44,765 bases of DNA from Kiritimatiellia bacterium. Its GTDB lineage: Bacteria > Verrucomicrobiota > Kiritimatiellia > JAFGHX01. The position numbers and the translations under genes are program-made. The stretch lies in contig JAFGHX010000305.1 of assembly GCA_016929905.1 (NCBI GenBank), forward strand, positions 1 through 44,765, in the 5' to 3' direction. Positions within the stretch are counted from its first letter, which is position 1, and each line of letters begins with the position of its first letter. Shown here piece after piece: positions 31,223 to 38,878 of the stretch. Below the pieces are notes generated by a model that had not been told where the DNA came from, did no database searches, and saw only the letters and a list, made by a program, of their open reading frames with translations.

Positions 31223-31980
31223 GGTTCTGTCCTTTCCCAGGAACCTCGTCTGGTAATGTACTGGGCTTCCAGAAAGCGTTGCACTTCCGGCTCGGCGGAC
31301 CGCACGAAGGCCTGCGGGTCCGCGATCTCCACGATCCGGCCCTGGTGCAGCATGGCAATGCGCGTTCCGATCGAGAGCGCGCTCATCAGATCGTGCGTCA
31401 CCACGACGCTCGTCACCTCCAGTTCGCGCCGGAGCCGGTTGATCAGCTCGTCGATGAGTCGCGAGGTGACCGGATCCAGCCCGGAAGTCGGCTCGTCGTA
31501 GAGGATGATCCTCGGGTTCGTCACGATCGCGCGCGCGAGCCCGACACGCTTGCGCATCCCGCCGGAGAGTTCCGACGGCATCTTGTGGTGGTCGTGTTCG
31601 AGCCCGACCATACTCAGCTTCTCTTGCACGCGGGCCGTGATCGCATCCTCAGGCAGCTTGGTCTTCTCGCGCAACGGCAGAGCCACGTTCTCCCCCACGG
31701 TCAGCCATTCCAGCAGGGCGCCGCTCTGGAACAGTACGCCGAACTGGCCGCGCAGCTGCTCCAGCGCCCGGCCGCTCGCCTCGCTGATGACGCGGTCGCC
31801 GACGAGCACGCGCCCGCTGTCCGGGGTGAGCAGCCCGACCATATGCTTGAGCGTCACGCTCTTCCCCGCGCCGGAGGACCCCACGATCACGAACGTCTCC
31901 CGCTCTTCGATGTGCAGGTCCACCGCCTTGAGCACGAGCGCCGCGCCCAGCCGCTTCGAGACTTTCTCCAGTCGGATCAT
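31219..31980 (-). CDS. mlaF: MlaF-family ABC transporter ATP-binding protein
   Basis: 253 residues from the ATG at 31980; the frame upstream is mlaE sequence in another register. Walker A is GSSGAGKS (34-41), the signature is LSGGMRKRVGLARAI, Walker B is RIILYDEPTSGLDP and the switch His is in VVVTHDL. The protein energises the Mla phospholipid transporter. Start and stop overlap mlaE and mlaD respectively by 4 bp (ATGA), so the three are tightly coupled. Confidence 0.93.
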   Translation of the reverse strand: MIRLEKVSKRLGAALVLKAVDLHIEERETFVIVGSSGAGKSVTLKHMVGLLTPDSGRVLVGDRVISEASGRALEQLRGQFGVLFQSGALLEWLTVGENVALPLREKTKLPEDAITARVQEKLSMVGLEHDHHKMPSELSGGMRKRVGLARAIVTNPRIILYDEPTSGLDPVTSRLIDELINRLRRELEVTSVVVTHDLMSALSIGTRIAMLHQGRIVEIADPQAFVRSAEPEVQRFLEAQYITRRGSWERTEP

Positions 31981-32717
31981 GCGTAGAACAACCGTGTGAT
32001 GATATAGCCCACGACCAGAATGGTCAAAAACGAGATCACGACGCACTTGCGGGTCGCCCGCCCGACTCCGACCGCCCCTTCCGTGGTCGAGAAGCCCTGG
32101 TGGCAGGCGACGGTCGTGATGACGATCCCGAACACGAACGCCTTGAACAGGCCGACGTACAGGTCTTTGTTCTCGGCGTAGCGCGTGGCATTGTCCAGGT
32201 ACGCGGGCAGCGCCACGCCGAGCTGCGTGAGCCCCACGATGCTGCCGCCCATCACGCCCAGAATGGCCGTATAGAAGGTGAGCAGCGGGGTCATGACCGC
32301 CAGCGAGACCAGGCGCGGCATGACGAGGAACCGCACCGGGTTGATCGACATGACCTCCAGCGCCGCGACCTCTTCGGAAACCACCATCGTGCCCAGTTGC
32401 GCCGCGATCGAGGAGCCGACGCTGGCCGCCAGGATCAGCCCCGTCATGAACGGGCCCATCTCGCGCAGCATCGACACCATGACCGCCGCGCCGATGTTCA
32501 CTTCCTGGCCGTAGCGCCGCAACGCCAGCCCGGCCTGCAGGGAGAGGATCATGCCGGTGAACAGCGCCACGACGGTGATCACGCCCAGACTCTTGATGCC
32601 GGTGACGAACAGCTGGTACGCCACCTCGACGCGGGCCCGCGCGGCGAACACGTGCCGGACGTGCACGACGGCTTCGGCGAGCATGACGATGCTCCGCCCC
32701 ACGTTCCGGGTCGTCAA
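31977..32717 (-). CDS. mlaE: MlaE-family ABC transporter permease; frame continues upstream of the first standard start
   Basis: At least 246 residues with five or so membrane helices and the MlaE family core (GVITVVALFTGMILSLQAG, LREMGPFMTGLILAASVGSS, EVMSINPVRFLVMPR). The first usable codon in frame is TTG at 32717, but it has no ribosome site. The frame stays open and protein-like for 24 more codons upstream (EFHFPSINPIGRLGRQILL). It reaches ATC at 32787-32789, which has GGGGAGGGG six bases before it. No ATG, GTG or TTG lies in that stretch, so translation may begin at AUC or the next AUA. Operon order is mlaE-mlaF-mlaD behind the aromatic-proline repeat protein. Confidence 0.88.
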   Translation of the reverse strand: MTTRNVGRSIVMLAEAVVHVRHVFAARARVEVAYQLFVTGIKSLGVITVVALFTGMILSLQAGLALRRYGQEVNIGAAVMVSMLREMGPFMTGLILAASVGSSIAAQLGTMVVSEEVAALEVMSINPVRFLVMPRLVSLAVMTPLLTFYTAILGVMGGSIVGLTQLGVALPAYLDNATRYAENKDLYVGLFKAFVFGIVITTVACHQGFSTTEGAVGVGRATRKCVVISFLTILVVGYIITRLFYA

Positions 32718-32795
32718 CAGGATCTGACGGCCAAGCCGCCCGATCGGGTTGATCGACGGAAAATGGAACTCAGGCTCACGCGTTATGATGGTACG

Positions 32796-32804
32796 CCCCT
32801 CCCC
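32796..32804 (-). promoter_or_regulatory. Strong Shine-Dalgarno pointing at an AUC/AUA start for mlaE
   Basis: GGGGAGGGG on the minus strand ends 6 bases before an in-frame ATC (32787-32789) and 9 before ATA (32784-32786). It is the best ribosome site in this part of the operon, yet no standard start codon follows it in any productive frame. Confidence 0.5.
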
Positions 32805-32836
32805 GCTTCGTGCACCTCATTTGCGTCCCGGTGCCC

Positions 32837-34330
32837 TTACTCTTCACGCGCGCCCGCTTCGTCGGCGCCCGACTCGCCTGCGTCATCCTCGTCCGTGTCG
32901 CCGAACTTCAGAAAGTAGAGCAGCCGGAACCGCTTTCGGTCTCCGTCTCGGCTGTAGCCGACAAGGCCCTTCAGGACCGACCACTCCCGCGCCGAGCCGT
33001 CGGCCGTCGCGCGCCAGGCGACCAGCGGAAACAGGGAGGTATAGACCTCCTGCTGCGGCCGCGTCCGCCGCCGGAACAGCCCCCAGAGCAGCTCGTATTC
33101 CTTCTCCCGCGCGTTGCCCTCGTAGGAGTAGAGGGTCCAGAGCGGCGCCCAGTTCCGCTCGATGCCCGGGTTGTTCTTCAGCGGATACAGATCGAGAAGC
33201 CGCAGCCGCCGCCCGGACTCCTTCTTCTCATAGCACAGCAGCGGCCAGATTTTAAGGTATTTCGTTCGGGGTTCCGCCGCCGCGGGCTCCTTGTCGGTCC
33301 GGCTCTGGTAGTAGACGAACGGCCGTGCGGCATAGGATTTGGACACGTCGCGCGGCGTCTCGCGAATCTCCTTCGAGAAGACAGGCCAGAACAGGAAGTT
33401 CTGCCGTATGTTGCCCTTGGCCTTGCGGCCCCAGACCGGCCAGAAATAGAGCTTGTCGATCGTGCCGGAACTCTTCTGGAAGAACGGCCACGGACAATAC
33501 GTGACGTTCTGCTTCTTGCCGCGAGACCAGCGGAAGAACGGGGGCAGCACCATCCAGCTCTCCTGGTCTTCCAGTTTGACGTGCCCGAACAGGGGGAACA
33601 AAACGAACCCGCCGCCGGACGACCCTTCGTAGAAGTACTTGGCGGACGTCCAGAACGGCCACAGCACGAACATCTTCTCCGAGCGGCCCGCCCGAACCGC
33701 CTTGCCGTAGAACGGGAAGATACGGAAGTGGGAAAGGGTTTCGCCCTTCGTCCGGGAGATGATCGGCCAGAGCACGTCGTACGAGCGGGTGGTCCCCGCG
33801 CACGAATACATGTAGAGTGGGAACAGAACGAAGACGACCTTGTCGCGGCCCAGGACGCGGTTGATCTTGCCGCCGATTGGAAAGACGGCGAGGTAATTCT
33901 CCCCCGCGGGGTCACGCCCGACGAAGAAGACGGGCAGGACCCAGACGCGATAGGGCGAGGCGGGGTCCTCGACGTCCCGGTTCTGGCCGATGACGGAGAG
34001 AAAGCGCCAGTAGGACCTCTTGCCCTTACGCAGGTAGGTGCCGACCGGCCAGAGGAAATGCGCCTGGAGCGTTTCCAGTTCGTCGTCCTCGACCTTGCTG
34101 AAAAGGGGGCGCAGCGCACGGAACAGCTCGCCGGTTTCCAGTTCCCGCGATTCAAACAGCGGGCCGACGGCGCGCAGCCTGGGCTGTTCGCGAATGTCGC
34201 GGTCGCTGATGAGGACGGGGCCGAAGTCGGCGGGCGTGCTGCGTGTCGCCCGCGCGGGCAAAGCCGGCACGGCGACGCCTGTCGCCATAAGCGTCAGGAG
34301 CACGGCTTGGCTCATGTGCGGTATCCGCAT
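32837..34330 (-). CDS. Exported protein with about 18 aromatic-proline repeats; unknown function
   Basis: 497 residues; the ATG at 34330 or the one at 34315 could be used. A signal peptide is likely (AVLLTLMATGVAVPALPARA). The mature protein is built of short units spaced roughly 20-25 residues with a core of aromatic-Pro-hydrophobic: FLWPV, VLPVF, VFPIG, LFPLY, LWPII, IFPFY, LWPFW, LFPLF, PWPFF, FWPVW, FWPVF, IWPLL, LFPLV. The units look like beta-strand pairs, so a beta-propeller, solenoid or barrel fold is possible. The tail is acidic. Function is unknown; its place between prmC and mlaE suggests an envelope role linked to lipid transport. Confidence 0.75.
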   Translation of the reverse strand: MRIPHMSQAVLLTLMATGVAVPALPARATRSTPADFGPVLISDRDIREQPRLRAVGPLFESRELETGELFRALRPLFSKVEDDELETLQAHFLWPVGTYLRKGKRSYWRFLSVIGQNRDVEDPASPYRVWVLPVFFVGRDPAGENYLAVFPIGGKINRVLGRDKVVFVLFPLYMYSCAGTTRSYDVLWPIISRTKGETLSHFRIFPFYGKAVRAGRSEKMFVLWPFWTSAKYFYEGSSGGGFVLFPLFGHVKLEDQESWMVLPPFFRWSRGKKQNVTYCPWPFFQKSSGTIDKLYFWPVWGRKAKGNIRQNFLFWPVFSKEIRETPRDVSKSYAARPFVYYQSRTDKEPAAAEPRTKYLKIWPLLCYEKKESGRRLRLLDLYPLKNNPGIERNWAPLWTLYSYEGNAREKEYELLWGLFRRRTRPQQEVYTSLFPLVAWRATADGSAREWSVLKGLVGYSRDGDRKRFRLLYFLKFGDTDEDDAGESGADEAGAREE

Positions 34331-35202
34331 ACGACTCGATCCTTTCCGGCCAGGTCCCTGGTGACGTCCAGCCGGGCAAACCCGGCCTCGTGCATCAGGG
34401 CCTTGACGGCATCCGCCTGGTTCTCGCCGATCTCCATGAACAGGGGGCCACCCCGGCGCAGGGCCTGCGCGGCCTGCGGGACAAGCCGGCGTATGGCGGA
34501 CAGGCCGTCCGGGCCGCCGTCGAGCGCCTCATGCGGCTCGTACCGGCGGACGGTGAGCGGGAGGCGGGGCAGCTCCTCACGCGCGATGTAGGGCGGGTTC
34601 GACACGACGGCCGTGGCCGAGCCGGGACGCAGGGCCTCGAGCAGATCGCCGAGCAGGAACGCCGTACGGCCGTTCACCTTGTGCAGAGCGGCGTTTTCGC
34701 GGGCCAGTTCGAGCGCGGGAGCCTTCAAATCGATGGCCAGCAGACGCGCCGCCGGGCGGGCCAGCGCCAGGGCAACGGCCACACAACCGCTGCCCGTCCC
34801 GACGTCGACGATGAGCGGCTGCCTCACGGCCCGGAGGCTCGTGCACGCCAGCACCCGTTCCACCAGGCCCTCGGTTTCCGGCCGCGGGATGAACGCGCGC
34901 CGGTCGGTTCGGAATCGATGCCCCATGAACTCGGCGTGGCCTTCCACATACTGGAGCGGTTCCCCGGCGCCGAGGCGGGCGCGGCCGCGCGCGATACGGG
35001 CGCGTTGTTCGCCGCTGAGCGGTTCGTCGCCCCGCCCGTACAGTTCAAGGCGCGAACAGCCCGCAATGCCGCTGACCAGCCATTCCGAGAGCAGCCGTGC
35101 CTGTGGAACATGCCTGGCGTGCAGATAGGCCTCGGTCGCGCGGCACAGCGCCGGAGCGCCGCGGGCCGGCACGGGCACTTGGGTCTGTGGCATGGCATTC
35201 AC
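34312..35202 (-). CDS. prmC: Peptide chain release factor N5-glutamine methyltransferase
   Basis: 296 residues. The N-terminal helical domain precedes a methyltransferase with the SAM-binding motif VDVGTGSG (132-139) and the catalytic NPPYI (202-206) that contacts the glutamine. It methylates the Gln of the GGQ motif in release factors. The RF1 gene lies directly upstream on the same strand, 9 bp away, the usual prfA-prmC arrangement. An ATG at 35193 is an alternative start. The stop overlaps the next gene by up to 19 bp. Confidence 0.95.
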   Translation of the reverse strand: MNAMPQTQVPVPARGAPALCRATEAYLHARHVPQARLLSEWLVSGIAGCSRLELYGRGDEPLSGEQRARIARGRARLGAGEPLQYVEGHAEFMGHRFRTDRRAFIPRPETEGLVERVLACTSLRAVRQPLIVDVGTGSGCVAVALALARPAARLLAIDLKAPALELARENAALHKVNGRTAFLLGDLLEALRPGSATAVVSNPPYIAREELPRLPLTVRRYEPHEALDGGPDGLSAIRRLVPQAAQALRRGGPLFMEIGENQADAVKALMHEAGFARLDVTRDLAGKDRVVCGYRT

Positions 35203-35211
35203 GATTCAGGC

Positions 35212-36324
35212 CTATTTGCCGTCGGTTCGGGAGCCGGCACTCGCTTCGAGTTCCCGCTGGACGCGCGCGTCCATGTCCTGCTCGTACAAGGCGGTCAGCA
35301 GGCCGGACAACTCGCCCTCCATCACGCGCATGAGCGTATAGAGCGTCAGCCCGATCCGATGGTCCGTCACGCGATTCTGCGGGAAGTTGTAGGTCCGGAT
35401 CTTCTCGCTGCGGTCGCCCGTTCCGATCTGAGAGCGGCGCTGCGTGCCGAGCCGTTCGGTTTCCTCGCGGCGCTGCAGGTCGAGCAGCCGCGCGCGGAGC
35501 ACCGCGAGCGCCTTCTCCTTGTTGCGGTGCTGCGAGCGTTCGTCCTGGCTCTGGGCGATGAGGCCGGTGGGGATGTGCGTGATCCGCACGGCCGAGTAGG
35601 TCGTGTTCACGCTTTGCCCGCCCGGCCCCGATGAGCAGAACCGGTCGACGCGCAGTTCCTCGGGCTTGATTTCGATTTCGTCGGTTTCAACGGCTTCGGG
35701 CAGGACGGCCACGGTGGCCGCCGATGTGTGGATACGGCCGGAGGATTCCGTGACGGGGATACGCTGGACCCGGTGGACGCCGCTCTCGTACTGCAGCGTC
35801 TCGTAGACGCGCTCGCCTTCCACGGAGAACACGATCTCCTTGTAGCCGCCGGTCGAGGTCTGGTTGGCATCGATGATGCCCGTTTTCCAGCCCCGGCTCT
35901 CGGCATAGCGGGAGTACATGCGGAACAGGTCGCTGGCGAACAGGCCCGCTTCTTCGCCGCCGGTGCCGGCACGGATCTCCATGATCACGTCGCGCTCCGC
36001 CGCCGGGTCGGGCGGCAGCAGCGCGATCTTCAGGACGCGTTCGGCTTCCTCGAGCTGCTGCTCGAGGCCCGGGATTTCCTCCTCGGCGAGTTGCCTCAGT
36101 TCCTCGTCGGTCGCTTCGTCTTCGGCCAGCGCCCGGTGTTCGTCGAGATCGGTGCGCAGCCGCAGCACCGTGTTCGCCTTCTGAACCCGCTTCTTCAGGG
36201 ATGAATGCTCGGAAATGAGCGTACGGAAAAGGTTCCGGTCGGCCGCCGTTTTCGGGTCTGAGAGCCGCTGTTCGAGCACGGCAAGCCGCTCTTCGAGCTT
36301 ACGGGCGAAGGCTGCATCGATCAT
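35212..36324 (-). CDS. prfA: Peptide chain release factor 1
   Basis: 370 residues. The codon-recognition tripeptide PVT (190-192) in RVQRIPVTESSGRIHTS marks RF1 (UAG/UAA) rather than RF2. GGQ is at 235-237 in SSGPGGQSVNTT. The N-terminal helical domain and the internal GTGGEEAGLFA segment are typical. It is the second gene after rpmE; the two are separated by a 12-bp hairpin that may reduce read-through. Confidence 0.97.
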   Translation of the reverse strand: MIDAAFARKLEERLAVLEQRLSDPKTAADRNLFRTLISEHSSLKKRVQKANTVLRLRTDLDEHRALAEDEATDEELRQLAEEEIPGLEQQLEEAERVLKIALLPPDPAAERDVIMEIRAGTGGEEAGLFASDLFRMYSRYAESRGWKTGIIDANQTSTGGYKEIVFSVEGERVYETLQYESGVHRVQRIPVTESSGRIHTSAATVAVLPEAVETDEIEIKPEELRVDRFCSSGPGGQSVNTTYSAVRITHIPTGLIAQSQDERSQHRNKEKALAVLRARLLDLQRREETERLGTQRRSQIGTGDRSEKIRTYNFPQNRVTDHRIGLTLYTLMRVMEGELSGLLTALYEQDMDARVQRELEASAGSRTDGK

Positions 36325-36352
36325 GGGGCCTCGGTTTCCGCCGGATAAGGAA

Positions 36353-36386
36353 CGGGCCAGGTCGATACCGACTCCGACCTGGCCCG
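36353..36386 (-). terminator. 12-bp perfect hairpin between rpmE and prfA
   Basis: CGGGCCAGGTCG (36353-36364) and its exact complement (36375-36386) flank a 10-base loop. In the transcribed (minus) direction it follows the rpmE stop and is followed by TTCCTTATCC, so the U-tract is weak. It could be a partial terminator that sets a higher level of L31 than RF1. Confidence 0.55.
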
Positions 36387-36399
36387 CGCCTCAGCCCAG

Positions 36400-36606
36400 T
36401 TAGTTCTCGTTCTGGCCGTAGCGCCGTCTGAACTGTTCGACGCGGCCGGCCGTGTCCACATACTGGGCCTTCCCCGTGTAGAACGGGTGGCAGGCGGAAC
36501 ACGTATTGACGTGCATGTTCTTGCCCGTGGAGCGGGTCTGGATCACGTTTCCGCAGGCGCACGTAATCGTTGTCTCAGCGTATTCGGGATGGATGTCCTT
36601 CTTCAT
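36400..36606 (-). CDS. rpmE: 50S ribosomal protein L31, zinc-binding form
   Basis: 68 residues from the ATG at 36606, with GGAAGGTGAGG upstream. MKKDIHPEY is the family N-terminus. Four cysteines (CACG near the N-terminus and CSAC later, followed by HPFYTGK) show the zinc-binding C+ form. The C-terminal VEQFRRRYGQ is standard. It is the first gene of the rpmE-prfA-prmC-mla operon. Confidence 0.96.
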   Translation of the reverse strand: MKKDIHPEYAETTITCACGNVIQTRSTGKNMHVNTCSACHPFYTGKAQYVDTAGRVEQFRRRYGQNEN

Positions 36607-36633
36607 CGGCCTCACCTTCCTTCAAAGCCCAAG

Positions 36634-36662
36634 AGAATAGCGCCCGGCGGCGGGAAACGCAA
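36634..36662 (-). promoter_or_regulatory. Promoter of the rpmE operon
   Basis: On the minus strand TTGCGT (36657-36662) and TATTCT (36634-36639) are 17 bp apart. The predicted start near 36627 leaves a leader of about 20 nt with a good ribosome site. Confidence 0.45.
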
Positions 36663-36688
36663 CCCAAAACTGAGGCCTCTGAATCGGG

Positions 36689-36717
36689 TTTACATTTTCG
36701 GCGTGCGGGGCTACAGT
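36689..36717 (+). promoter_or_regulatory. Promoter abutting the GT2 gene (near-leaderless)
   Basis: TTTACA (36689-36694) and TACAGT (36712-36717) are 17 bp apart. Transcription would start near 36724, about 6 nt before the ATG at 36730, and no Shine-Dalgarno is present. Confidence 0.5.
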
Positions 36718-36729
36718 CTGGGCTCCGCC

Positions 36730-37425
36730 ATGAAACTCTCTGTCGTCATACCGGTCTATAATGAGATGGCCACGCTGCCCCGGATCCTCGAGGCGGTTGA
36801 GCGTGTCGAGCTGCCGGTGGACCGGGAACTGGTGCTGGTGGATGACGGCTCGACGGACGGCGGCCGCGCCTTTCTGGAGCAGAAGCGGAACGAGCGCCCG
36901 GACTGGAAGATCGTTCTGCACGAGGCGAATTCGGGCAAGGGCCGGGCGTTGCGGGACGGGTTCAAGGCGGCCACCGGCGAGGTGGTCATCGTACAGGACG
37001 CGGACCTGGAGTATGACCCGGCCGAGTATGCGCTGCTGCTCGCTCCCATTCTGGCCGGCCATGCCGACGTGGTCTTCGGCTCGCGTTTTCTCGGCGGCGG
37101 TCCGCACCGGGTCGTGTTTTTCTGGCACTATGTGGGGAACCGGCTGATCACCACGCTGTCCAACATGTTTACGAACCTCAACCTGACGGACGTCGAGGTC
37201 TGCTACAAGATGTTCAGGAAGGAAGTGCTGGATTCGATCGAACTGAAGGAGGACCGGTTCGGGTTCGAGATCGAAGTGACGGCCAAGGTCGCGCGGGCCG
37301 GCTGGCGAATCTATGAAGTCCCCGTCTCGTATTACGGCCGCACCTACGCGGAGGGCAAGAAGATCACCTGGCGCGACGGCTGGCGGGCGCTGTGGTGCAT
37401 CTTCAAGTACAGGTTCTGCCGATGA
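36730..37425 (+). CDS. GT2 glycosyltransferase, polyprenyl-phosphate sugar synthase-like (DPM1-type)
   Basis: 231 residues with a full GT-A fold: MKLSVVIPVYNE, LVLVDDGSTDGG and the metal-binding DADLEYDP. The sequence through NSGKGRALRDGF and VFGSRFLGG matches the dolichol/polyprenyl-phosphate mannose or glucose synthase group. No C-terminal membrane helices are present, so it is the soluble DPM1-like form. The product would be a lipid-linked sugar donor for GT-C enzymes such as the two TPR glycosyltransferases in this window. Its stop overlaps the pgpA start by 4 bp. Confidence 0.88.
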   Translation: MKLSVVIPVYNEMATLPRILEAVERVELPVDRELVLVDDGSTDGGRAFLEQKRNERPDWKIVLHEANSGKGRALRDGFKAATGEVVIVQDADLEYDPAEYALLLAPILAGHADVVFGSRFLGGGPHRVVFFWHYVGNRLITTLSNMFTNLNLTDVEVCYKMFRKEVLDSIELKEDRFGFEIEVTAKVARAGWRIYEVPVSYYGRTYAEGKKITWRDGWRALWCIFKYRFCR

Positions 37426-37925
37426 GCGAGGCTGACGGCAAGACGCAAACGGTGCGCGACAGGCTGGTCCTGGCCGTGGCCTCGGGGTTCGGGCTGGGGT
37501 ATTGCCCCGTCGCGCCGGGTACGGCCGGGACTCTGCTCGGCGTGGCGCTGGCGCTGGCCGTCGCACAGGTGCCGGGCCGGGTGTGGCGGGTGCTGATCGC
37601 GGCGGCACTCGCCGCCGTGGCCGTGCCGGTCTGCGACGCCGCGGAACGGCGGCTCGGGCGCAAGGACGACCGCCGAATCGTGGCCGACGAGTACCTCACG
37701 TTCCCGATCTGTGTCATCGGACTGCCGCTCGAATACTGGCTGATCCCGTTCGCCTTCCTGTCGAACCGGTTTCTGGATATCGTGAAGCCGCCGCCGGCCC
37801 GGCAGTTTCAGCGCTTGCGGGGCGGGGTGGGGATCGTCATGGACGACGTGGCGGCGTGCCTCTACGGGCTCGCCGTCAACTGGGCATTCTACTGCCTGGT
37901 CTCCCGCCTCTTCCTCGGCGGGTGA
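37422..37925 (+). CDS. pgpA: Phosphatidylglycerophosphatase A
   Basis: 167 residues from the ATG at 37422 (ATGA overlap with the GT2 stop). The family core is clear: GFGLGYCPVAPGTAGTLLG, DDRRIVADEYLTFPICVIGLP, FLSNRFLDIVKPPPARQFQRL and GGVGIVMDDVAACLYG, with acidic metal-binding residues. Three or four hydrophobic helices place it in the inner membrane, where it dephosphorylates phosphatidylglycerol phosphate. Confidence 0.92.
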   Translation: MSEADGKTQTVRDRLVLAVASGFGLGYCPVAPGTAGTLLGVALALAVAQVPGRVWRVLIAAALAAVAVPVCDAAERRLGRKDDRRIVADEYLTFPICVIGLPLEYWLIPFAFLSNRFLDIVKPPPARQFQRLRGGVGIVMDDVAACLYGLAVNWAFYCLVSRLFLGG

Positions 37926-37999
37926 CCGCAGCCCGGGCGGCGCCCGGAACCGGGAACTTTTGGCGGCAACCGGCAGTATGCAGCAGGACGACGTGCGCG

Positions 38000-38878
38000 A
38001 TGAACGCTGAGAGCTCGGATCAAACGGGCGGGGGCCCGCACCCGGTGGCGGTCTACGAACCGTACGGGCTGCAACGGCTGGGTGTGCGCCTGTGGGCGCG
38101 CATGTTCGCCGATCTCGGCACCTACCGCGGGCTGCTGGCGCGTCTGTTCCTGCGCGATTTGACCGCGCGCTATCGCCGGTCGTGGCTCGGCTACGTGTGG
38201 GCCGTGCTCCCCCAGCTGGTGGTGGTCTTCGCATTCTGGACGCTCTCGAGCCTGCGCGGCCTGGAAGCGCTGCGCCGGACCCCCTACCACTATGTGGCGT
38301 ACGCGTTGTGGGGCATGGGCGTGTGGCAGCTTTTCGCCGGGTGTTACAGGGCGGGCGCCGACGCGCTGAGCGCGGGCGGGGCGCTGGTCACGAAAATCAA
38401 TTTCCCGAAGGAGATGCTCGTCTTCGCCGCGATGGGGCAGCCGCTGTTCGATTTCCTCATCCGCCTGGTGCCCGTCGTCATCGTCTTCGCCAGGCTGCGG
38501 ATCGTGCCGTGCTGGACCGCCCTGTTGTTGCCGCTGGCCATTCTCCCCGTCGTCCTGCTCGCGGCGGGACTCGCCATGATCATGGCGATCGTCAATACGA
38601 TAGCCAGAGACCTGGGCGACCTGTTCGGCATGGCACTCGGGTTCGGCGTGGCGGCGGCTCCCGTCCTCTACGGCCCGCCGCAGCAGTGGCCGTTGGCGTT
38701 GGTCAATATCGTGAATCCGGTCAGCCCCGTGTTGATTGCCAGCCACGACCTCATTCTGAGCGGGACGCTCAGTTCGCCCGCCACGTACGCCATGGCCTGG
38801 CTCTTCGCGGTGCTGGTCTTCGGCGTGGGGTGGCGCTTCTTCCGGCTGGCCATGCCGCGCGTCGCGGAGCGGTTCTGA
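38000..38878 (+). CDS. ABC-2 type polysaccharide export permease (Wzm-like)
   Basis: 292 residues with six membrane helices. LFLRDLTARYRRSWLGYVWAVLPQL is the characteristic N-terminal part of Wzm/TagG-type permeases, and NTIARDLGDLFGM and VNPVSPVLIASHDLILSG are the conserved later segments. It exports lipid-linked O-antigen, capsule or teichoic-type polymers with the ATPase encoded next. TGATG overlap couples it to that gene. The 74-bp gap after pgpA holds no feature. Confidence 0.9.
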   Translation: MNAESSDQTGGGPHPVAVYEPYGLQRLGVRLWARMFADLGTYRGLLARLFLRDLTARYRRSWLGYVWAVLPQLVVVFAFWTLSSLRGLEALRRTPYHYVAYALWGMGVWQLFAGCYRAGADALSAGGALVTKINFPKEMLVFAAMGQPLFDFLIRLVPVVIVFARLRIVPCWTALLLPLAILPVVLLAAGLAMIMAIVNTIARDLGDLFGMALGFGVAAAPVLYGPPQQWPLALVNIVNPVSPVLIASHDLILSGTLSSPATYAMAWLFAVLVFGVGWRFFRLAMPRVAERF

